Positions 43,269-51,935 of a stretch of DNA of 64,000 bases are shown here, in pieces. Positions within the stretch are counted from its first letter, which is position 1; every line of letters starts with the position of its first letter. The position numbers and the translations under genes were made by a program. The notes beneath the pieces are model-generated. The model was not told the DNA's origin. It saw nothing but the letters and a program-made list of their open reading frames with translations, and ran no database searches. Source of the DNA: Pseudomonas cichorii (lineage in GTDB: Bacteria > Pseudomonadota > Gammaproteobacteria > Pseudomonadales > Pseudomonadaceae); contig NZ_BLVZ01000017.1 of NCBI RefSeq assembly GCF_015471405.1, positions 1-64,000 on the forward strand, written 5' to 3'.

Positions 43269-44864
43269 TTACTTCACCCGTGCAGTGGTGAAGTTGTTAT
43301 TGGTCAGCGGGCTGATATGAAAGCCTTCGACGTTCTTACGCATTGCAACGAACAGTTTTGGATACGCCAGGCTTATCCATGGTTGCTCCTGGTTGAACAC
43401 TTGCTGGGCTTGCCTGTAGAGCGCGGCACGTTCGGCGGGGTCGGTTTTTTCCCTGGCCTGGGTGATCACGTCTTCAAAGACCTTGTTGCACCAGCGAGCG
43501 TAGTTTTCGCCATTTTTTGCGGCGTCGCAGCCGAGGTTCGGCGTCAGGAAGTTATCCGGGTCGCCGTTGTCGCCTGCCCAGCCCGCAAAAACCATGTCAT
43601 GTTCGCCATTCTTGGCGCGCTTAAGCATTTCACCCCATTCCATGACGCGAATGTCGAGCTTGATGCCTACCTTGGCCAGATCGCTCTGAAGCATCTGAGC
43701 CCCCACCAACGGATTGGGGTTGGTCACGGCACCCCCATTGCGAGTGAACAGGGTAAACACCTGTCCCTCTGGAACACCGGCCTCTTTGAGTAAGGTACGG
43801 GCCTTGGCCGGATCGTACGGCGGGCTTTGGCTATCGTTGTCGTAGCCGATCATGGTCGGTGGGTACGGGCCGACGCCCTCGGTGGCCTTGCCTTCGCCAA
43901 ACAGAGCCTTGATGTAGGACTTCTTGTCGAAAGCCAGGTTGATCGCCTGTCGCACACGCACATCGTCAAGGTATTTGTGCGATGTATTGATGGCGACATA
44001 GCTGGTCATCATGGCTTCCATCTCGTCGATCTGGAGATTCGGGTCAGCCTTGATGCTGGCAATATCGTCAGGTTTTGGATAAAGCGCAACCTGACATTCA
44101 TTTGCTTTGAGTTTTTGTAAACGAGTGTTGTTATCCAGAGTGATCGCAAAGATCAGCGCTTCACTGGGGACCTTCAGCTTCCAGTAGTCCGGGTTGGCTT
44201 TATAGCGGACCTGAGCATCCTTGGCATAGCGGGTCAGGATGAACGGGCCGGTGCCAATCGGCTTGCTGTTCAGGTCGGCGGTCTTGTCACTCTTGAGCAA
44301 CTGATCGGCGTATTCGGCCGAGTAGATCGAGGTGAAAGGCATCGCCAGGTTACGCAGGAAAGGCGACTCGGCTTTCGAGAGGGTGAACCTTACGGTGTAG
44401 TCGTCGATTTTTTCAACATTCTTGAGCAGGTCCTTGAAGCCCATGCTCTCGAAATAGGGGTAACCCACCAGTGAGAGCGCATGCCAGGGATGGTTGCTGT
44501 CCATCTGCCGCTGGAAGCTCCAGAGCACATCGTCGGCGTTCATGTCGCGGGTGGGTTTGAAGTAATCGGTGGTCTGGAACTTGACCCCGCGTCGGAGCTT
44601 GAAGGTGTAGACCAGGCCGTCGGGGCTGATTTCCCAGCTTTCGGCAAGACCGGGAACGGTGTCTGTGGTGCCGGGCGTGAACGCGATCAGGCGCTCAAGG
44701 ATGGTTTCTGCCGAGGCGTCTGCCGTCACGGCGGTGGTGTATTGAACGATGTCGAAGCCTTCCGGGCTGGCTTCGGTACAGACCACCAGCGGTTTGGCGC
44801 AGACACTGGCGGCGACGCCGAATAGCGCGATGGCGATCGAGGCGCGTAGTGTGAGCAGTTTCAA
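43269..44864 (-). CDS. dppA: Dipeptide ABC transporter substrate-binding protein
   Basis: A 531-residue SBP family 5 periplasmic protein with signal peptide MKLLTLRASIAIALFGVAASVCA. Family motifs: VVCTEASPEGFDIVQYTT, GLVYTFKLRRGVKFQTT and the DPDNFLTPNLGCDAAKNGEN segment that closes over the peptide. The start codon is TTG (44864), supported by AAAGGAGG six bases upstream and by the signal peptide beginning there. It is the binding protein nearest dppB and the most diverged of four paralogues in this cluster. It probably delivers di- or tripeptides to DppBCDF. Confidence 0.9.
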   Translation of the reverse strand: MKLLTLRASIAIALFGVAASVCAKPLVVCTEASPEGFDIVQYTTAVTADASAETILERLIAFTPGTTDTVPGLAESWEISPDGLVYTFKLRRGVKFQTTDYFKPTRDMNADDVLWSFQRQMDSNHPWHALSLVGYPYFESMGFKDLLKNVEKIDDYTVRFTLSKAESPFLRNLAMPFTSIYSAEYADQLLKSDKTADLNSKPIGTGPFILTRYAKDAQVRYKANPDYWKLKVPSEALIFAITLDNNTRLQKLKANECQVALYPKPDDIASIKADPNLQIDEMEAMMTSYVAINTSHKYLDDVRVRQAINLAFDKKSYIKALFGEGKATEGVGPYPPTMIGYDNDSQSPPYDPAKARTLLKEAGVPEGQVFTLFTRNGGAVTNPNPLVGAQMLQSDLAKVGIKLDIRVMEWGEMLKRAKNGEHDMVFAGWAGDNGDPDNFLTPNLGCDAAKNGENYARWCNKVFEDVITQAREKTDPAERAALYRQAQQVFNQEQPWISLAYPKLFVAMRKNVEGFHISPLTNNNFTTARVK

Positions 44865-44949
44865 TAGAAACCTCCTTTAGCAATGCAAAGGTTATGGCTC
44901 GGGCCTTTGTCATGTTGGAACACGACCCAGGCCCGAGCGGCATGACCGC

Positions 44950-46329
44950 TTACAGAATCTTGAATGGGATCGTGGTCACAAGACGAAATTCATTGATGTC
45001 GCCATCAATCTGGGCCCCAGTGGAGCGGTGTGTGGTGTAAGTGGCGCGTACGGTTGTGGCCTTGAGCGGGCCGGACTGCAAGGCGTAGCTGGTGCCGATG
45101 CCATATTCGTAATGACTTTCGCCGCGCAGATCGGTGACGTCAGAGTAGCCTGTGCCTCTGTAATGGGTCCCGTCGATGCCCCAGCCACGTGCCTGATAGG
45201 CATTGAATTTCAGGCCTGGTACGCCGTAGTCGGTCATGTTGATGACATAGCTGAGTTGCAGGGATTTCTCGTTCGGGCCGTTGAAGTCCGACAGCAGGGA
45301 GTTGGCCAGAAAGATGGCGTTGGTTTCCCGGGCATAGTCGAAGTATTCGTTGCCCATGACTTCCTGGTACGCGATGCCGAAGCTATGCGCCTGGTGAGTC
45401 GCGGTGAACGACAGGCTGTAGGTATCGTTATCGATAGCGCCGAGCTTGCTCTGGCCCGAGTCCTTGGTCTTGTAGTAGTTCAGGTTGCTGCTCAGGGCCA
45501 GCGCCTTGCTGTCACCGATCTCGTGGGTAAAGCCGAAGTAGTACTGTTTCCAGAAGTCTTCCAGATCCGAGGCGTAGAGGCTGGCGGTCACGTTGCTAAA
45601 AGGTTTGTAGTCGGCACCCACCATGCTCATGCGGTCTGAGGTGGCATTGATGTTGGTATAGGTGGAGCGGAACTTCGTCAGACTTTGCTCGCTACGAGGT
45701 GAAATCCGGTCAAAGGTGGCAGCCTGAATGGACAGGTTGTTCAACTCGTCGCTCTGCAGGGCAAAACCCTGGAAGCTGGAAGGCAAGGCCCGGTTGCCGA
45801 GATAGGCAACGACCGGTGTGTTGATCGACTGGCGACCGGCGGTCAGGGTGGTGTTGGAGATGCGTGCCTTGACGTTGCCCAGGCCCAGTTTGCTCCATTG
45901 ACCGACCGCGTCGCCGTTGTTTTCGGCCTGTGTGCGGTTACCGCCACCAGCAATGTCCTTGCGATCCCTGTCCAGAGCGATGGCGTTGTACACCGCCACT
46001 TCTGTACTGAAGCCGACAGTGCCTTGGGTGAAGCCCGAACTGTAGTTGACGATGGTGCCTTGCACCCAGTTGATTCGGCGCGGAGTCGGAGTCGCCACAC
46101 CGTTCTTCCGGTAGCTGAAGCGGTCGTCCCCACGTAGTAGCTCATTGGAGTACCAGTTGCGGGTGGTGCCCGTCAGGTGCTGGTCTTCAAAGAAGCCTTT
46201 TGCCTCGTCTTGTGCGTTGGAGGTGCTCAGTTGAGTCGGGACGAATGTATGGCTGCTTTCTTCTGCCTGGGCTACCGCGCCGAAGGACGTCAGAGATAAT
46301 GCAAGCAATGCCGTGCTGGTTGTTTTCAA
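44950..46329 (-). CDS. opdP: OprD-family porin, OpdP-like
   Basis: A 459-residue OprD-family porin precursor with signal peptide MKTTSTALLALSLTSFGAVAQA. Mature motifs: KGFFEDQHLTGTTRNWYSNE, VQGTIVNYSSGFTQGTVGFSTE and SFGIAYQEVMGNEYFDYARE near residue 310. In P. aeruginosa the porin inside the dpp cluster is OpdP (dipeptide porin), and this gene has the same position between dppA paralogues. Start codon is TTG 46329 with AAGGAG nine bases upstream; no nearby ATG keeps the signal peptide. It should let peptides cross the outer membrane for the DppA proteins. Confidence 0.85.
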   Translation of the reverse strand: MKTTSTALLALSLTSFGAVAQAEESSHTFVPTQLSTSNAQDEAKGFFEDQHLTGTTRNWYSNELLRGDDRFSYRKNGVATPTPRRINWVQGTIVNYSSGFTQGTVGFSTEVAVYNAIALDRDRKDIAGGGNRTQAENNGDAVGQWSKLGLGNVKARISNTTLTAGRQSINTPVVAYLGNRALPSSFQGFALQSDELNNLSIQAATFDRISPRSEQSLTKFRSTYTNINATSDRMSMVGADYKPFSNVTASLYASDLEDFWKQYYFGFTHEIGDSKALALSSNLNYYKTKDSGQSKLGAIDNDTYSLSFTATHQAHSFGIAYQEVMGNEYFDYARETNAIFLANSLLSDFNGPNEKSLQLSYVINMTDYGVPGLKFNAYQARGWGIDGTHYRGTGYSDVTDLRGESHYEYGIGTSYALQSGPLKATTVRATYTTHRSTGAQIDGDINEFRLVTTIPFKIL

Positions 46330-46431
46330 GGGTTACAGCTCCTTTGTTTTCATTGTTATAACGCCAGTTTTTCTGTCCGGCTTGGGTGATATCAGGCTTC
46401 AGGCCTGGTTTTGTTTTATGTGCCCGGCCAC

Positions 46432-46474
46432 CCGCTTTCATCACGCGCTGCCTGGCAACGGGTGATGAAAGCGG
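46432..46474 (-). other. Strong intercistronic hairpin
   Basis: A perfect 13-bp inverted repeat CCGCTTTCATCAC (46432-46444) / GTGATGAAAGCGG (46462-46474) with a 17-base loop. It lies 12 bp after the stop of the upstream SBP gene and about 100 bp before opdP. No U-run follows on the minus strand, so RNA stabilisation or processing is more likely than termination. Confidence 0.65.
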
Positions 46475-46486
46475 AGGGTGTATGGA

Positions 46487-48085
46487 TCAGTCTTTGACGC
46501 TGACGCCCGAGAAGCTGTTGCGACCGAAGGGGCTTACGTAGAAACCCTCGACTTCAGCGCGCAGTGGCTGGTTGACCGTGGAGTGCGCAACAGGCGTGAT
46601 GGGCACCTGTTCTTTGAGATAGCGCTGTGCCTGTTTGTACAGGTCGATACGTTGTTCCCGGTCGGTGGTGGAGATAGCCGACTTGATCAGCGCGTCGTAT
46701 TTCTCGTCGCACCACATCGAGTAGTTGTTGCCGCCAATCGCCGCACAGCTGTAAAGCGTGCCGAGCCAGTTGTCCGGGTCACCGTTGTCACCGGTCCAGC
46801 CGATCAGGGACATGTCGTGCTCGCCGTTCTTGGTGCGCTTGAGGTATTCACCCCATTCGTAGCTGACGATCTTGACCTTGATCCCGACCTTGGCCCAGTC
46901 GGACTGGAGCATTTCGGCCATCAGCTTGGCGTTGGGGTTGTAGGGGCGCTGGACCGGCATGGCCCAGAGTGTCAGCTCAGTGCCTTCCTTGACGCCTGCT
47001 GCCCGCAACAGCTCCTTGGCTTTTTCCGGGTTGAAAGGCGCGTCCTTGATGCTGTCGTCATAAGACCACTGGGTCGGTGGCATGGCGTTGACCGCCAGTT
47101 GCCCGGAGCCCTGATAGACGGCGTTGATGATGGCCTGCTTGTTGACCGCCATGTCCAGCGCCTGACGCACTTGCAGATTGCCCAGCGGTTCATGACGCAC
47201 GTTGTAAGAGATGTAACCCAGGTTGAAGCCAGGACGTTGCAGTACCTGCAATTGCTTGTCGGCTCTCAGGGCGTCGAGATCGGCGGGCCGTGGGTTGAGT
47301 GAAACCTGGCATTCGTTCTTGCGCAGCTTCTGCATGCGCACCGAGGCGTCGGTATTGATGGCGAAAATCAGCTGGTCGACCTTTACGCGGCTCGGGTCCC
47401 AGTATTCCTTGTTGGCCTTGTAGCGAATCTGCGAGTCCTTCTGATAACGCTGAAACACAAAAGGGCCAGTGCCGATAGGCTGTTGGTTGATATCCCGTGG
47501 ATCGCCCTTGGCCAGGAGTTGGTCGGCGTATTCGGCGGAGAGAATCGCGGCGAAGCTCATCGCGATGTTCTGGATGAAAGCGGCGTCGACAGTATTGAGG
47601 GTAAATACGACGGTCAGTGGCCCGGTTTTTTCAATGGACTTGATCTTCTTGTTCAGGCCCATGCCGTTGAAGTAGGGGAACTCGGTCGGATAAGCCACGC
47701 GAAACGGGTGGTCGGTCTTGAGCATGCGATTGAAGGTGAAAACCACATCGTCTGCATTGAAGCCACGGCTGGGCTTGAAGTCTTTGTTGCTATGGAATTT
47801 GACGCCTTCACGCAAGTGGAAGGTGTAGGTCAGGCCGTCTGGCGAGACATCCCAACTGGTGGCCAGTGCCGGTAAGACGCTGGTATCGCCGGGCTTGAAT
47901 TCAGTCAGACGGTTGTAGATCGGCTCGGCTGCATCGTTGTCTGTCGCTGCGGTGTATTGGGCTGTATCGAAGCCTGCCGGGCTGGCTTCGGAGCAGAACA
48001 CCAGGCTGCTGGCAGCCTGTGCTGTAGTGGCTGCGTTGAGTAGTCCAAGGCCCACTAATGATGTTATCGCGATTGTTTTACGCAT
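46487..48085 (-). CDS. Peptide ABC transporter substrate-binding protein (DppA paralogue)
   Basis: A 532-residue SBP family 5 protein with signal peptide MRKTIAITSLVGLGLLNAATTAQA. It shows FCSEASPAGFDTAQYTAATD, LTYTFHLREGVKFHSNKDF and the pocket segment DNGDPDNWLGTLYSCAAIGGNNYSMW. ATG 48085 has AGGA 6-7 bases upstream; a frame start at 48121 has none. It closely resembles the two following paralogues, so the three arose by tandem duplication. It probably shares DppBCDF while binding a different set of peptides. Confidence 0.88.
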   Translation of the reverse strand: MRKTIAITSLVGLGLLNAATTAQAASSLVFCSEASPAGFDTAQYTAATDNDAAEPIYNRLTEFKPGDTSVLPALATSWDVSPDGLTYTFHLREGVKFHSNKDFKPSRGFNADDVVFTFNRMLKTDHPFRVAYPTEFPYFNGMGLNKKIKSIEKTGPLTVVFTLNTVDAAFIQNIAMSFAAILSAEYADQLLAKGDPRDINQQPIGTGPFVFQRYQKDSQIRYKANKEYWDPSRVKVDQLIFAINTDASVRMQKLRKNECQVSLNPRPADLDALRADKQLQVLQRPGFNLGYISYNVRHEPLGNLQVRQALDMAVNKQAIINAVYQGSGQLAVNAMPPTQWSYDDSIKDAPFNPEKAKELLRAAGVKEGTELTLWAMPVQRPYNPNAKLMAEMLQSDWAKVGIKVKIVSYEWGEYLKRTKNGEHDMSLIGWTGDNGDPDNWLGTLYSCAAIGGNNYSMWCDEKYDALIKSAISTTDREQRIDLYKQAQRYLKEQVPITPVAHSTVNQPLRAEVEGFYVSPFGRNSFSGVSVKD

Positions 48086-48351
48086 AAGGATTCCTGTCCT
48101 CCAAAGGACGAGTGATAGCACTCATATGTAACGACACGTCCGAAAACAATATCTGAAGTAAGTAAAACTGCCACGACGGTATGTCGGCCGGAGCTTGTGG
48201 TAAATAGGTTCGCAGGCTCTAGTTGTTGTAGGAAAAAAACTTCAATCAAGTAGGTAATTGCTTTTAGCTGCAATTACGCTACTTGGCGAGTTTATTTTTC
48301 CACGCATATATTCAGCGCCTGCGCTGCAAGAGCAGTGCAGGCAAACTGCTA

Positions 48352-49974
48352 TTACTTGACGCCGACTCCATAAAAGGAATTCAAGCCAAACGGGCTGATC
48401 TTGAAGTCCTCAACGGTATTGCGCATCGGTTGATAGACAGTCGAGTGCGCGATAGGCGTCATCGGCACAGCGTCCTTGAGCAGGTGTTGCGCCTGCTTGT
48501 ACAACTCGGTGCGTTTGGCCTGGTCAGGTGTTGCCTTGGCCTGTTTGATAACTGCGTCGTAAGGCTGGTCGCACCACTTGGAGAAGTTGTTGCCATTGAT
48601 GGCATCGCAGCCGAACAGCGTGCCCAGCCAGTTGTCCGGGTCACCGTTGTCACCGCTCCAGCCAATCAGCATGGCGCCGTTTTCACCACCTTTGGAGCGT
48701 TTGATGTACTCGCCCCACTCGTAGCTGACGATCCTGGCGTTGATGCCGATCTTCTTCCAGTCAGCCTGAAGCATCTCGGCCATCAACTTGGCATTGGGGT
48801 TGTAAGGACGCTGAACCGGCATGGCCCACAAGGTAATCTCGGTGCCTTCCTTGATGCCGGCTTCCTTGAGCAGGGCCTTGGCTTTCTCAGGGTCGTACTT
48901 CGTGTCCTTGATGGTGTCGTCATAAGACCATTGGGTCGGAGGCATGGCGTTGACGGCCAGTTGGCCCGCGCCCTGGTAAACCGAGTCGATGATCTGCTGC
49001 TTGTTGACGGACATGTCCAGTGCCTGACGGACCTTCAGTTGCGCCATCGGGTTTGGCGTGTCGCTGCCTTTGATCTTGTCCATCACGTTGTAAGCGATGT
49101 AACCCAGGTTGAAACCTGCCTGATCGGGCATCTTCAGGTTCTTGTCGGCCTTGAGCGTCTCAAGGTCGGCAGGCCGCGGATAGGCGGTAATCTGGCATTC
49201 ATTCTTCTTGAGCTTCTGCATGCGCACCGATGGATCGGTGGTGATGGCGAAGATCAGGTTATCGATCTTGACGTCCTCGGGCTTCCAGTAATCCTTGTTA
49301 CCGGTGTAACGGATATTGGAGTCTTTCTGATAGCTCTTGAATACGAACGGGCCTGTGCCGACAGGTTTGCTGTTGATATCCGCAGCCTTGCCTTCCTTGA
49401 GAAGCTGGTCGGCGTATTCGGCAGACTGGATCGAGGCAAAGGACATGGCCATGTTCTGGATGAACGCAGCATCAACCGTGTTGAGGACGAACTTCACGGT
49501 GTAGTCGTCGACTTTCTCAACCTTGGCGATGTTGCTGTCCATGCCCATGTCGGTGAAATACGGGAACTCGGTGGGAGCCGCTTTGCGGAACGGCTGGTCC
49601 TTGTCGATCATGCGGTTGAACGTGAACAGCACGTCATCGGCATTGAAGTCGCGGCTTGGCTTGAAGTACGGCGTGGTATGGAACTTGACGCCCTTGCGCA
49701 GATGGAAGGTGTAGGTCAGCACGTCCGCGGAAACGTCCCAACTGGTCGCCAGACCAGGCTCAACAGCAGTGCCACCGCGCTCGAACTGGGCCAGCCGGTT
49801 GAACATGGTTTCTGCCGATGCGTCGAAATCGGTACCGGTCGTGTATTGGGCCGGGTCGAAGCCCGCCGGGCTGCCTTCTGAGCAGAACACAAGGTTGGAT
49901 GCCGCCTGGGCAAAGGGTGCGCTGGCGAGCAGGCTTGCGCCGACGATGAACGGAATGACTGCGTGTTTGAGCAT
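48352..49974 (-). CDS. Peptide ABC transporter substrate-binding protein (DppA paralogue)
   Basis: A 540-residue SBP family 5 protein with signal peptide MLKHAVIPFIVGASLLASAPFAQA. Motifs: FCSEGSPAGFDPAQYTTGTD, LTYTFHLRKGVKFHTTPYF and DNGDPDNWLGTLFGCDAINGNN. ATG 49974 is chosen for GAGG upstream and for the signal peptide; the frame is open to 50205 without protein-like sequence. A 266-bp AT-rich gap precedes the next gene of the cluster, so each SBP gene may have its own promoter. Confidence 0.88.
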   Translation of the reverse strand: MLKHAVIPFIVGASLLASAPFAQAASNLVFCSEGSPAGFDPAQYTTGTDFDASAETMFNRLAQFERGGTAVEPGLATSWDVSADVLTYTFHLRKGVKFHTTPYFKPSRDFNADDVLFTFNRMIDKDQPFRKAAPTEFPYFTDMGMDSNIAKVEKVDDYTVKFVLNTVDAAFIQNMAMSFASIQSAEYADQLLKEGKAADINSKPVGTGPFVFKSYQKDSNIRYTGNKDYWKPEDVKIDNLIFAITTDPSVRMQKLKKNECQITAYPRPADLETLKADKNLKMPDQAGFNLGYIAYNVMDKIKGSDTPNPMAQLKVRQALDMSVNKQQIIDSVYQGAGQLAVNAMPPTQWSYDDTIKDTKYDPEKAKALLKEAGIKEGTEITLWAMPVQRPYNPNAKLMAEMLQADWKKIGINARIVSYEWGEYIKRSKGGENGAMLIGWSGDNGDPDNWLGTLFGCDAINGNNFSKWCDQPYDAVIKQAKATPDQAKRTELYKQAQHLLKDAVPMTPIAHSTVYQPMRNTVEDFKISPFGLNSFYGVGVK

Positions 49975-50237
49975 GGAGGCCTCAGTTATTGTCATTTGGA
50001 GGGAACGACCTCGTGAGCCGATCCATCCGATACTTATGCAGGGGTCATACCCGAAGCAAGGTGCTGACGACAAAGAGGTGGCAAAAAGTGGAACGACCGT
50101 ACATGAATGTCGCGTGAATGTAATTTCTGCGCAGTTGATCGTTTGCGCAAAGGAATTCTGCTGTTTATCGCACCATAAACGCGCAACCGGGCGTGTGAAA
50201 TGCACCCGGTTGGCGTGTGATTGTTACCGGATCTGTA

Positions 50238-51839
50238 TTACTTGCTCAGGCTGACACCATAGAAAGGCGTCAGGCCGAACGGGCTGATCTTGAAGTCCTG
50301 AACTTCCTGGCGCATGGGCTGGAAGACCTTGGAGTTGGCAATCGGCGTGATCGGTACCTGTGTCTTGAGCACTTGTTGAGCCTGTTGATACAGCTTGATG
50401 CGCTCATCGCGATTGGTGGTCACCTTGGCCTGTTGCACCAGCTTGTCGTAGGCCGGATCGCACCATTTGGCAAAGTTGCTGCCTTTGACCGCTGCGCAGC
50501 TGTACAGCACGCCGAGCCAGTTGTCCGGGTCACCGTTGTCGCCGGTCCAGCCGTAGATCATTACATCGTGCTCGCCTGCACGGGAGCGCTTCATGTACTC
50601 GCCCCATTCATAGGTAACGATGTTGGCCTTGATGCCGATCTTCTCCCAGTCGGACTGGATCATCTGTGCCGACATCCGCGCGTTGGGGTTGGAGGCGCGC
50701 TGCACCGTCATGGCCCACAGATTGATTTGCGTGCCCGGCGCGATCCCCGCTTCCTTGAGCAGTTGTCTGGCCTTGGCCGGATCGTGAGGTGCGTCCTTGA
50801 TGGCTGGATCGAAGCTCCACTGACCTGGTGGCAGCGCGTTCTCGGCCAGTTGCCCGGCGCTCTGGTAGACGGCTTTGATGATGGCCGGTTTATCGATGGC
50901 CATGTCCAGCGCCTGACGAACCTTGAGTTGATCCAGCGGTGGATGGGTGACGTTATAGGCCAGGAAGCCGAGGTTGAAGCCAGGCTGGCTCAGAACCTTG
51001 ATCTTCGGGTCCTTCTTGAATTCTTCGATGTCTTGCGGGCGAGGGTAGCCGCTGACCTGACATTCACCCGCCTTGAGCTTTTGCAGGCGCACGGCCGCAT
51101 CGCTGTTGATCGAGAAGATCAGGTTATCGATCTTCACATCTTCAGGCTTCCAGTACTCCTTGTTGCCCACATAACGGATCTGCGAGTCTTTCTGATAGCG
51201 CTTGAACACGAAGGGACCAGTACCGATGGGCTTCTGGTTCAGTTCGTCGGCCTTGCCTTCCTTGAGCAACTTGTCGGCATATTCGGCGGACTGGATCGAG
51301 GCGAAACTCATGGCCAGGTTCTGCACGAATGCGGCATCGATATTGTTCAGATTGAACCTGACGGTGTGGGCATCGACCTTTTCGATGTTCTTGATGGTCG
51401 TGTTCAGGCCCATGTCGGTGAAGTAGGGCGATTCCGAGGGGTAGGCTTTGCGAAACGGCTGGTTGGGATCAAGCAGACGATTGAAGGTGAACAGCACATC
51501 GTCTGCATTGAACGCCCGGCCTGGCTTGAAGTAGTCGGTGGTGTGGAACTTCACGCCTTCGCGCAGGTGAAAGGTGTAGGTCAGGCCGTCGTCAGAGACT
51601 TCCCAGCGAGTCGCCAGCCCTGGCTCCACTTCTGTTCCACCGCGCTTGAACTGAGTCAGCCGGTTGAAAACCGTTTCGGCCGATGCGTCAAAGTCGGTAC
51701 CGCTGGTGTACTGGCTAGGGTCGAAACCGGCCGGGCTGGCTTCGGAGCAGTACACCAGAGTGCTGGCGGCCTGTGCCAGCGGGGCGCAGGCCAGCAGCGC
51801 GGTAGTCAACAGCAGCGGTTTGAAGATCGTATGTCCCAT
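50238..51839 (-). CDS. Peptide ABC transporter substrate-binding protein (DppA paralogue)
   Basis: A 533-residue SBP family 5 protein with signal peptide MGHTIFKPLLLTTALLACAPLAQA. Motifs: YCSEASPAGFDPSQYTSGTD, LTYTFHLREGVKFHTTDYF and DNGDPDNWLGVLYSCAAVKGSN. ATG 51839 has GAGGGG 5 bases upstream; the ATG at 51863 does not. The pocket loop differs from its paralogues mainly after YSCAA, the part that lines the peptide side chain, which suggests altered specificity. The 5' end of the peptide cluster. Confidence 0.88.
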   Translation of the reverse strand: MGHTIFKPLLLTTALLACAPLAQAASTLVYCSEASPAGFDPSQYTSGTDFDASAETVFNRLTQFKRGGTEVEPGLATRWEVSDDGLTYTFHLREGVKFHTTDYFKPGRAFNADDVLFTFNRLLDPNQPFRKAYPSESPYFTDMGLNTTIKNIEKVDAHTVRFNLNNIDAAFVQNLAMSFASIQSAEYADKLLKEGKADELNQKPIGTGPFVFKRYQKDSQIRYVGNKEYWKPEDVKIDNLIFSINSDAAVRLQKLKAGECQVSGYPRPQDIEEFKKDPKIKVLSQPGFNLGFLAYNVTHPPLDQLKVRQALDMAIDKPAIIKAVYQSAGQLAENALPPGQWSFDPAIKDAPHDPAKARQLLKEAGIAPGTQINLWAMTVQRASNPNARMSAQMIQSDWEKIGIKANIVTYEWGEYMKRSRAGEHDVMIYGWTGDNGDPDNWLGVLYSCAAVKGSNFAKWCDPAYDKLVQQAKVTTNRDERIKLYQQAQQVLKTQVPITPIANSKVFQPMRQEVQDFKISPFGLTPFYGVSLSK

Positions 51840-51935
51840 GAAACCCCTCGCAAAGTGCGGCAATAACCGTTCTGAATATCAACGTGCAGATAGACAGCGG
51901 ATAGTGCCGTATTTGCCGGGAATCGGACAACGCTC

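Noticed and set aside
40325..43291. Several plus-strand frames of 300-400 codons opposite dppD, dppC and dppB
   Set aside because: Antisense shadows rich in His, Gln and Arg without ribosome sites or domains.
48283..51866. Two long plus-strand frames (532 and 549 codons) opposite the peptide-binding genes
   Set aside because: They mirror each other because the minus-strand genes are paralogues, and they contain no recognisable motif; plain antisense shadows.
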